Assembly: GCA_036023115.1 (NCBI GenBank)
Contig: JAYKKT010000059.1
Location: 3,758,001 to 3,822,000 of the forward strand
Direction: 5' to 3'
DNA from: Brasenia schreberi
Lineage: Eukaryota > Streptophyta > Magnoliopsida > Nymphaeales > Cabombaceae
DNA length: 64,000 nucleotides
Below are positions 1 to 11,600 of this stretch, in pieces. Numbering within the stretch: the first letter of the stretch is position 1; every line of letters starts with the position of its first letter. The notes beneath the pieces are model-generated. The model was given only the letters and a program-made list of their open reading frames with translations. It was not told where the DNA came from and did no database searches. The position numbers and the translations under genes are program-made.

Positions 1-53
1 AAACCAATGCTGAAAAATAACACCATGCATTTACTCATGAAGACAAACCTAAC

Positions 54-3000
54 CTGTTCAGGCTTGATACCACATGCTTCACGAGTTGTCTTCTCTAAAT
101 AATCACGGGCAATATGAATCTTCTCATCTGTTATATAACCAGCTAGAGCAATAACTTCCATCCTGTCTAGAAGAGGGTTCGGAATCGTCTCGATAACATT
201 AGCCGTACAAACAAAAAGAACCTACAGATAGCAGCAAGGACGAGTGAATGCATAGGCTAACAAGAGGTTGATGAAGAGTCCTTGAGGCATTTCAGATTTT
301 AAGAGTTTTCTAAACTTAAAGAAAGCATGAGACGTGCCTTGAAACTTGAAAAAGTTAAAAAGAATACAGTTAGAAGTACAAAGAAGAGGAGCCAACTTTT
401 TCAATATATTGCATATAATTCTTTTATTTAATGCTTGAATAAATCACGAATCTCATTTGTCTAAAGCAGTTTAATATTATACCTTGTTGCTTGATACTAC
501 CAGCTCAGCTCTCTATAGATAATTGCGGCTTGCACGGATGTGTTGTAGTTGCTCCAGCAATTCAATGGGAGAAAATAACATATTGTATAACGCTAACTGA
601 GACAGCTATAATAGTTTGCTTTTGCAATAGGCAGAGGACAAATGATGGAACCCCCTCTGAGAAAACATTGCTTCCTGGAATAGCCATTCTCAAAATTTAT
701 TTGAAAGTACTTTTCTAGATGGGAACTTGTGAAAACTCAGCTTCGTAGAGCTTATGTTGGTTTACCAAGTGAAGGATTCAGTAAGCTTCCCGGAAGGGAA
801 ACCTATTTTGGTTCCAAGTTCTTTGACATGTACATATATTTATGAGACCTATAACAGACAATATACAAGTTCGTAGATATGATGATAACTTAGCTCACCT
901 TAGATAAGTCAATAGGAACATCAAGATAGTGATCAAGAAAGTTCGCATTTTGTTCTGGGTCAAGAAGCTCGAGTAATGCACTTGCTGGATCCCCAGCATG
1001 TCCCCATCCCAGCTGTCAATGTGTTCAAATGTATTACAGCAAAGCCAAAGTTATCAACTAAATTCAATAATTAAACCAAGTGCAAAGAGAGACCACAGAA
1101 GTAGAGGTGAGAAAGAACAATGGAAAGAAGACACAATATCAAATGGAAAGAAATTTGATGCAGAAAAAGTAATATACCTTGTCAATCTCATCAATCAATA
1201 CGAGAGGGTTGGCCGTTTCCACATGCTTTAAACATTGTACCATTTTTCCTGGCATCGCTCCTACATAGGTACGGCGATGCCCCTATCATAAAATGGAGCA
1301 TGAGAAAGATACGTAATGAGACAATATAGAAAATAGTCTAAACTCTAAATAACAGACTAGATAGAGGACATACTTTTATTTCCGCAACATCAGCCAATCC
1401 TCCAACAGAAAAACGATAAAACTTCCTATTTAAGGCTCGTGCAATTGAGCGACCAATGCTGGTCTTACCCACTCCAGGAGGTCCTGAAAGACAGATAATC
1501 TTACCTGCACCCATAAGAAAAAACCAACAGCTAATCAGTTGCTACCATTAGTTTCAAAACCTATGAAACAGCAGAAACAAAAGAAAATTGAAATCACTAG
1601 AACTGGAAAGGACTAAGAGTAACATCAATCTTTCATGAATGTAATGATGTTTAATAAAAGAAACAAGATTAACGCAAAAAGAAAGACACAAACTCAACAG
1701 ATCTGAAAAGCATAACTATAAAAATAACAAATGACCATCAATAGTCAAATAATACATATCTAATTCTTTTGAAATAAGAAAACAAGATCTGATGTGCATC
1801 TAGCCTACCTACTGTTAACTTGTAACAGGGCAGGCCGGGCCACTAGGGCCCGGCCCATGATGGCCCATGGTTAGGTCTTGGAAGGGCAGTCAGATCAGGG
1901 CTCTGGCCATCCAGGTAACCGTTGGGGAGCCCTCCCCAACGGCTACTTATTATAGCCGTTACTTAGTAATTGCCTTCTTCTCCCTATTCTCTTTCATTGT
2001 AATTTATGCTCTATAAATAGAGCTTCAATGCATGTCAATAAATATGGTGTCTTGCACCGCCTTTGTTTGTGATTTGACTTCGTTATTTGGACTCTTGTTG
2101 ACTCCTAGTGTGTTCTTTACATGTGAAATCCATATTCGGATGTTTTGAGATCTTTGCGATTTGACGAATTCTAATGTTGACAATTCAACCCTTGATTATC
2201 AACAATTGTTTACATGGTATCAGAGTCTCGTATTGAAGATTTTGAGCATATTGGAAAGCGTGTCAAGATTGTAAATTTCGTAAAATTACTCCGATATTGA
2301 GGTAAGTTTAAAACTTTTGTTTTTTCACAAAATGGAAAGTAAAAATGAATCCTTTAGATGCATTCTTGACCCAAAATGCTATCAAAGTTGAGCAAAGACT
2401 ATGAAAAAATATATTTTTGATATTATATTGATGGTACAATCAAAGAACCAATTTTAGACATTGATGGTTTCGATGATAATGATATTGTTAAAGCACATGG
2501 AAAATATAAGCAAGATCTAAAAATTTAGGAGAAAATGAATGCTAAAATAACTTGGATTATTTGTCAAAATGTAGATGAAAAACTTAGAAATAGAATTTGT
2601 GTTTTCGAAAATGCTTTTGAAACATGAGAATACTTAAAAAAGATTAACTCTGAAGATGATTTTGTTTCCCAAATTGATTTAATGAAAAGGATGATAATGC
2701 TTAAGCAAGGGAACTTTACAAACTATCACAATGAGTTTTCGGAACTATGGACTCAACTTAAAAGTTTTGATAAATTTGAAAAACTTCAAAAATTAGATTA
2801 ATTTCAAGAGTTTTTAGATAATCAATAATTCTTTTTATTGATGCATGGTTTAAGAGACAAATTTGAAAATATTAGATCAAACTTAATGCATAGGAAACCT
2901 AGACCAAAAGGAGACTCATTTTTTTACCAATCTTGTTATGGAAGAAACAATATTAAAAAATATCAATGTTGCAAAAGAAGTCGGGCTTGCCGCCTCGAAA

Positions 3001-6000
3001 CCGGGAGCTAACATGGAGATGTACAAGCCTCCGCATGTGAAAAAGAAACTCAGAGGACCATGGCTAATGAAGGACACCATATGTCACTATTGCAAGGAAA
3101 GTGGGCACATCAAAAACACTTGCCTTCTTCTTCGAAGAAAATTTGGAAATGTGGGATCCGTAGAAGATAAAGAAGGAGGAATCTTGCCTACCAACATCAA
3201 AGCATATATAGAGGAAATGTTTAAGGAAAAAGTAATCATCTCCAAAAACGCTCTCTCCACCTCTTAAGGTATGTCTTAGTTTTTAGATTTGGGTACTCTT
3301 TTCATATGACTCATTGTGAAAAATCCTTAAATGAATCTCATGTATTTACGGCCGATGGTACAAAACTTCAAATTAAAAAAATAGAAAATTTCGAAAAAGA
3401 AAATTTTAAAGTCCAAAACATAAGTTTTATACCTAAACTCAATTTAAACTTACTTTTGGTTGCTCAAATTTGTGATAATGATTGTATAATCATTTTCTCA
3501 TCCAAGCATTGTGTGGTGGAGGATCACCTATCGAAGAAGGTGATTGGTAAGGCTATAGAGAAAGCGGACTATACAAAATGGATTATTTAGTTATGCCAAA
3601 TTTTGAATCTTGCAATGTAGCCCAAGATGCTACCCTTTGGCATAAATGACTTGGACATTTAGATATACATAAATTATGTAATTTTTCTTTGTTGAAAAAA
3701 ATTGGGGAACAAAAGTTTGAATATAAAGAGTGTGTTCTTGGAAAAATGCATCGTCTTCCTTTTAGTGAAAGAAATTATGTACCAAACAAAGCTTTTGAAT
3801 TAATACACTATGATGTTTGAGGTCCTGCTCCTATTGTTTCTAAGGGAGGAGTTCAATACTACATGATATTTGTAGATAACTTTACTCGCTTTATTTAGAT
3901 ATATCTTTTGAAACAAAAGTCAGAAGTGTTTGAAAAATTTGTAACCTTTTGTAATATGGTTAAAAATCAATGATTCCACTATTAAGATTTTTAGATCTGA
4001 TTCGGAAAGAGAATATATGTCAAATGAGTTTCAAAAGTTTGTCGAAACCAAAGAAATTTTGCATAAAAAATCGTGCACCAAAACCCCTCAACAAAATGGC
4101 TTAGCTGAGAGAAAACATAAACATATCATAGAAACATGTCGCATTATGTTAATTGTCAGCAATGTTCCTAAGTTTTTATGGGCAGAACCTACTCTTACTG
4201 CGATATATCTAATTAATAGAATGCCTTCATCCAAACTTGAAAATATTTCTCTCCTTAAAAAACTATATAATCCTACTCCTTATTATGAAAGACTGAGGGT
4301 TTTTGGGTGCAGATGCTTTGTTTATACGGATAAAAATGATAAATAATCTCCTAGGGCCATTGAGTATGTACAGACAAAAAAGGTTATAGATGTTTTGATC
4401 CTGTCAATGATAAATTATATGTTTCTAATGATGTAAAATTCTTTGAGAATGATGCTTACTATAAGTTTAAATCTTTAGAAAGTTCTCAATCATCTATATC
4501 TAAGAAAGTTCTCAATCATCTATATCTCAAGACTTCTTTGATATAGAAGAACGATGATTGTGACCCTAAAGATCATCAGGATAGTCCTCTAGAGAGTGAT
4601 AGTGTCCAAAATGAAATTGTTGATCCTCAACCCATCATTGAACCCTTCCCATTACATTATACATGACGTCATAGAGAATCTGATAACACGAGTGTAGAAC
4701 CTAGAATTTCAAAACCTCCTCAACGTTTTGTTTCCTGTGAAACTTTTGAACCTCAACGCAAAAACTTGATTGTAATTCTTCATCAAATCAAAGAACCTAA
4801 GTTCTATCACCAAGCTAAGGGTATTCCCGAATGGGAAGCTGCTATGAGTGATGAACTTAGAGCCCTAGATAAAGCTCAAACTTAGATCATTTTACCTACG
4901 CCTAAAAATAAGAAGGTTATTTGATGTCGATGAGTTTATAAAATCAAAACTCATAGTAATGGTAATATTGAAAGATATATGGCCAGATTGGTAGCCAAGG
5001 GATATGCTCAAGAGCATGAAATTGATTATGATGAAACTTTTGTTGTTGTTGCTAGAATGACTACTATTAGAATTCTAATCACCCTTAGTGCTATTCAAAA
5101 CTGGGATATATATCAACTTGATGTTAAAAATGCCTTTTTGAATGGATATTTAACTGAAGAAGTTTATGACTCCTCTTGGGTTTATTTTTCTCAAGGATCA
5201 TGTTCTCAAACTGCAAAAAGTATTGTATGGTTTGAAACAAGCCCCTAAGGCTTAGTTTGATCGTTTTGAAAATTTCATGCATCTTCGTCACTTTACATCT
5301 TGTTATACTGATACTGCATTATTTGTGAGAAAATCAGATACAGGTATAGTAATTCTACTCTTGTATGTAGATGATATAATCATCACTACAAGTGATAAAT
5401 CTCGCATCTTGTAAGTTAAAAGTGATCTTTACGAAGAATTTGAAATGAAAGATCTTGTTTTGCTTAGTTATTTTTTGAGAATTAAAATTATACATAATAA
5501 TAGCGGATATTTATGTCTCAAACAAAATTTGCGAGTGAAATTGTTGACAGGTCAGGTCTAACCGACGAGAAGAAGGTGGATACACCAGAGGTTCTGAGAG
5601 CAATAGACAGAGAGAAACTGGATGATCCTAACCCATACAAACAACTTATAGGAGCATTGACTTATCTCACTATCACTCGTCTACACATATCACACGCCGT
5701 TCACACTGCAAGTCAGTTTCAACAAGCTCATACTAATGCTCACATGAGTGTAGTTACTAGAATCATCAGATACATAAAGCACTTTGTAGATAATGGGGTA
5801 CTTCTGACTTCTTCCTCTTCACTTGATTTGACAACGATGCAGATTGGGGTGAAGATGTCAATAATCGACACACCACCACAGGTTTTTGTATATTTTTAGG
5901 TGAATCATTAATATCCTGGAGATGCAAAAATCAACAAAAGGTGTGGTTTTCATCCACAGAAGCGAAATACCGAGTCATGACAACCACTCCTACTGAGATC

Positions 6001-8556
6001 TCATGGATTAAAGAGGTGAGACATGGGGGTCATCCTTGAACAATCATCTACTATGTTTTGTGACAACAAGAGTGTCATGTACATCGCATCTAACAACATT
6101 TTTCATGAAAAAATGAAGCATATTGAGATGGATTGTCACTTTGTTCGAGAGGAATACTTGAAGAAAAAACTCATTTTATGTTATGTACCCTCTCAAATGC
6201 AACTGGCAGACTTTTCACAAGTTATTATCAACTCCTATATTTAATTTCTTGTTAGACAAATTTTTGATATACATACCATAAGTTTAAGGGGGAGTGTTAA
6301 CTTATAACAGGACAGGCCGGGCCACTAGGGCCCAGCCCCATGGTTAGGTCCTAGATGGCCATCCAGGACCATCTAGGTAATCGTTGGGGAGCAGGCCAAC
6401 GGCTACTTATTATAGCGTTAATGCATAGTAACTCCCTTCTTCTCCCTATTCTCTTTCATTGTAATTTATGCTCTATAAATAGAGCTTCAATGCATATCAA
6501 TAAATATGTTGTCTTGCACAACCTTTATTTGTGATTTGACTTCGTTATTTGGACTCTTGTTGGCTCCTAGTGTGTTCTTTACGTGTGACATCCATATTCG
6601 GATGTTTTGAGATCTTGGCGATTTGACGAATTGTAACGTTGGCAATTCAACCCTCGATTATCAATAATTGTTTACACCTACTCCAATGCTGCTTTTGTTA
6701 TATACAATATTATGAGAAGCCATATTAACTCCTTTAAGGAATACACTATAACAGACCTAGGAGTGGCGGTTCTCATCCTTGTACACCCTTCTATTCCTGC
6801 ATGACCCATCGATGAAATTACTCCCTTTAGGACCTGGCTCTAGTCCATCTACGATGCCATACTCCTAGGGAAGCTAGGAACCCCAGATTCATGGGATCTG
6901 AGTAGATCTTTATTAACTTGGAAACTTCGCCCTTTTGAACATATAGAATTACATTTCAGATTAGTAAACCAAATATCTACACTGTACACATCCAGCTCAT
7001 TACCATTCAAGTGACCCTGGAAACGTACAAACATGACAAATGTCGGCACACAATGGCCAAATGATGCAGGTCTTCCTTTCTGAATATGCATAAACATTTA
7101 ACTGCATATAGCTGAAAGTATTTTGCTTAAGGTGAAACACATACTTCTTTTGTTATATTAATTCAACCATTTACATTGCTTTTCTCATTTCCCCCCAGAA
7201 AAAATAATTAAGAATGAGGCCTCATTTACATATGATTTGATCATCCAAGTCAGAGTGCAATGCAATCAACGTTTTACAAATTGACATAATACGACTATCT
7301 CGTCAGGAAAACCAACAAAATGACAAAGGTATGTTAGAGTTAAGGCACATCAGCACATGATAGTTAACAATCTAAATGATAGGTCGAAGAACCAGATGTG
7401 AGGATTTCCTTGCAGCTTCCAAGCACATGGTCAACAATATGAAAACATGTAATTTATCAGAGAATACATCCTCAAAACTCAAATAAAATTGACATAAGAC
7501 ATTACTAGGGTATCATGTAGAAAATGATTAACAGATTATCAACTTCATATATCAAAGATAAAGAACAACCAATGAACTTTGGAGAATGGGATCCAATGGA
7601 AACCTTGAGAGGTTCCCCTAAGTTTTCCCACGGCAATAAATTCCAATATTCTCTCCTTAACATCAGATAGTCCATAATGATCCTCATCTAATATCTTCTG
7701 AGCACGAAGAACATCAAAATTTTCATCACTGCAAACAGAACAGCAGCATTAACAAAGAGGAAATGAAAAATAAATCACATCAGAAGAAACTAAGTTCGCT
7801 GAGAAACTTTTTGAGGAGTTGTAGCTTGATTCCATCCCGCAAAACATAGTGAGTACATGTTCACCTTTTCCAGTGGTGATATACCCATTTCCAAAGGAAA
7901 CTTTATCATTAGAGGGAGGGAGACCAAAAAATGGATGATACATAACCAGGGAAAAGTATATAAATTTTTGTTATAAAAAATCTCTAAGAAAAAGGAGGGC
8001 ATCTCACAGCCTCCAACAGAAAACCAGATCATTGAAAAGAAGAAAACAATCAGGCTGTGGTCAGAAAACTAACCTGTAGTTTCCCCAAGGCAATACAGTA
8101 AGCCAATCAAGATAATTACGAGTTACATTAAACTCGCTTGAACTAGGTTCCAATAGCTGCAATTTTGTGAGTTCCTCTTCAATAACTTGTAAAACATGGG
8201 GTGGGATCTTATCTTTCTTTGGCTCAATTCTTTCCCTAAATTTTGCTGCAAAAATGAGATAAAAAGCATGCTATTAAACGTAAACATCAAATAGGTTGTC
8301 AGGGAAGACAATCATGTGGATGAGGAAGGTTCTCTGGAACTGACCACCAAGTGCAGTCTTGTCATCTGTCTCCAAACCCAGCTCCTGGATTAAATGTATT
8401 GAAGTCATACACTATGCAAGACAGATGCTTCATGTGAAAAAAATGCAACATACACTAATAGAGATGTCAATATGGGCCAGGCTGAGCCACATTTTATATG
8501 GGCCTCTAAAGTGCTGGCCCAATCCGGCCATTGCAGGGCCGTGGGCCGGGCCAACC

Positions 8557-8622
<66 letters not shown>

Positions 8623-11600
8623 CTTTTTCCATTATATGTATATATATATATATATATATGAATGTGTATGTATATAGTATATGTTTAAGAATATGTTGTT
8701 TAGTATTTTTTAGTATTTTTTATGTTTTTAGGTATTATTGTAATAGTCCTTATTATTAAGGGCATTTTATGTTTAACAATTCACTGTATAAGGATTAGAC
8801 AGTTTGTATTAGGTTTAAGGAATCATATTAAGAGGGAGAGAAAGAGGGGGCACGGCCTCCATTGGAAGGCCTGCTCCCTCCTCTGATCTCCAACTTTTTT
8901 CCTCCATGCTTTCCTCATTTCTTATCCTAACATGGTATCAGAGACGTACGACTGATGGGAGCTTTCTGAGGAGGTTTTGTTAGTGAGAAAGAAGTTTTGC
9001 TTAGAGATACTGGTGAAAATACATGTGCATTGGAAGTGATCAGATCTTTGCCTTTTCTCAAGTAGGTTTACGGTGGTAACATGCACAAAGTTATGCATGT
9101 TGGTCCTGATTCCTGTCTAGTGGTCTCAAAGTTGCTCAAAGAAGAGGACACTAAAGCTTGGGTTTGGAACCATACGATATGGAAGATGCTGACACCAACC
9201 GCAAGGCTCTTGTGGGAAAGGGGATTGTTCGTGTAGCAGATATCAAGTTTTCTCTACCGTACAAGTCAAATTCATTTTATGTTGTAATCGTGTCAAATGC
9301 ACCAGACTATCTGTCTCCAAGATACCTAAATAAGTCGTCTCTGAGGATGGACTTGTTTTATTGGTTGGTTATCCTCGTCATCATAGATCTAAGGTACCAT
9401 GGATAACAACTTGCCCAGTTTTCTGCAATGAATATGCAGGACGATAAGGCAGTTGTTGAGCACAAGTCTGTAACCGTTGTTGGTGATTTCATTCTCTTTT
9501 GAAAAATATAATTTCATTTTTGAATATCAAATGTAAGAAAAGTAAATTACTGATTATTTTCCTAATTTTGTGGGAAAGAAAAACAAAAAAGTGGTTATGA
9601 AAGATCACCTTCCTGATTTTGTGGAAAAGATAAGATCAACAACAACAACTAAGCCTTTTCCCATACTAGACGGAAAAGATAAGATCAAAAGAGAAAAAAA
9701 ATCAAGATAAGGATTATTCCCACGATTTTAGGAAAGAAAGTTGTTAATTGTTGCCCATCATCTGCATAACTATGTCACACAGACACCTCTAGGAGGTGGA
9801 GTGTCGGCCCCGACACTGGTGTGACATTGACACCGACACATTGTTAATGCAGCACTGACACAATGTCGTGAATTGCCGACACAATCAATGTGTCAAAGCA
9901 GGTTCTGGGTGCTGTCAAAGTGTCAGAGTTCATATGTGTCCAAACTCTAGGTCATCTGGTATAAAAAGATCTCATCCTTCACTCTCGGTCTCAGTGAGCA
10001 AAACCTCAACTACAAACCGATCCTCCAGTACGATCTCATCTACCACCGTTCGGCCTCCACGCCCTGAAGAAGAACCCATTCGCTCACCTCATTGACAACG
10101 TCGAGAGACTGACTCTATGCATCGTGCACTAGATCTTCGTTGGGAGACAACTCCTGCAACGGATCGAGGATCGAGACTGGGAGGACGTTGCGAGAGATTG
10201 CTACATCCTCGAGCAGGTGTTGAAGGTGCTAACAAAGGTAGAGGAGCTCCACCTCCTCATGGACCCGAATGACTTCCTTCGCCTGAAGAACCAATTGTCC
10301 ATCGGGAGGTCGCCATACTCGACGGGTGGTTTCGAGTCTTTCGACCTCCGAACACAATCGCTCTACTCCTTAACAAAGGGTTGCAAGGAGCTGAAGCACT
10401 TGGTGCCAATGATTCTAGGGGTGGAGGTTGACCCGAGGGGCGGGTCGAGGATCCACGAGGCAACTATGAGACTCTTCCACTACTGCAGGGGTGGTCATGG
10501 GGTAGGTCAGATCCACTTGCTCTAAGCGTTCCAGGCGCTAGAGGCAGCCATGAAACGGTTGTACTTCGGTTACCACGAGGTAGTGATGGTGGTAATGGGC
10601 AGCTTGGAAGCCAAAGGCAACCACACTTGTCGCGAAGTGTCCCAACGCTCTCTCAGGGATTTCTGACGTTGACCAACAACACAGAACAACAACATCATTT
10701 GATTACCTTATTTACATTCTTGAATGAGGTTTGACCTTTCTTTTATTCATTCATTCAGATTTTCTTTGTTTGAGTGGAGTATGTCCATAGAACAAAGACA
10801 TAATATATGGAATGTAAGTTTGATCATTTGGTTACTTCAGAGGACATAGAAATTAAAATTGGCACACATTGCATTCCCTAAAAGGAAAGTTTTAAATACC
10901 TAGGGTCAATTTTTCAGAGTGATGGAAGAATTAATGGAGATGTTACGCATAGAATTAATGCTAGTTGGTTAAAATGGAGAGGAGCATCAGGTATTCTTTG
11001 TGATAAGAAGATGCCATTAAAGTTAAATGTAAATATTATAGAGCAGCAATTAGGCTTGCCATGTTTTATGGTTTTGAGTGTTGGGCAGTTAATCATCAAC
11101 ATGTACAAAAGATATTTGTGATAGAAATGAAGATGATGAGATAGATAAGTAGTCATACAAGAAAAGACTATATACATAATGAGGTTATTAGAAACAAATT
11201 AGGAGTGCTACCAATAGAGGATAAAATGAGAGAATATCATTTAAGATGGTTTGAACATATAGAAAGGAGAACCTGTAAGAAGGTATCAAAAACTAAATTT
11301 GGAAAGTATTAAAAGAGGTAGAGGACGACAACAAAAGTGTTGAAAAGAAATGATAAAGAATGATCTAACTTATTATGAGTTAACTGCTAACATGGCACAC
11401 GATAGGGATCTGTGGAAACAAAGAATCCACGTAGTTGACCCCGTCTAGTATGAGAAAAGGCTTAGTTGTTGTTGTTGTCGTTGAGTGGAGTATGTCCATG
11501 TATCAAAAGATTCTTCTATCGTACCAGTCAATCGTCATACAAATTGTTGTTAATAGAATTAATTAACACAATTGATGTATCTTATCCTTTTTTGCATAAC

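Larger units (their letters stand above)
1813..6676 (+). mobile_element. Ty1/copia LTR retrotransposon, complete but decayed, in Lon intron 12
   Basis: A 4864-bp element inserted antisense to Lon. Both LTRs start TGTTAACTT and end TTGTTTACA, and the 5-bp target duplication CCTAC is intact (1808-1812 and 6677-6681). A primer-binding site follows the left LTR and a purine tract precedes the right LTR. The order gag, integrase, reverse transcriptase, RNase H identifies the copia group. The coding part has many stops and frameshifts, so this copy cannot act on its own. The two LTRs differ by point changes and small indels (402 against 382 bp), so the insertion is not recent. A lineage within copia cannot be assigned by eye. 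Confidence 0.95.

Noticed and set aside
8359..8759. ORFs of 75-100 codons through the TA microsatellite
   Set aside because: They encode only alternating Tyr-Ile across simple repeat DNA and have no family.
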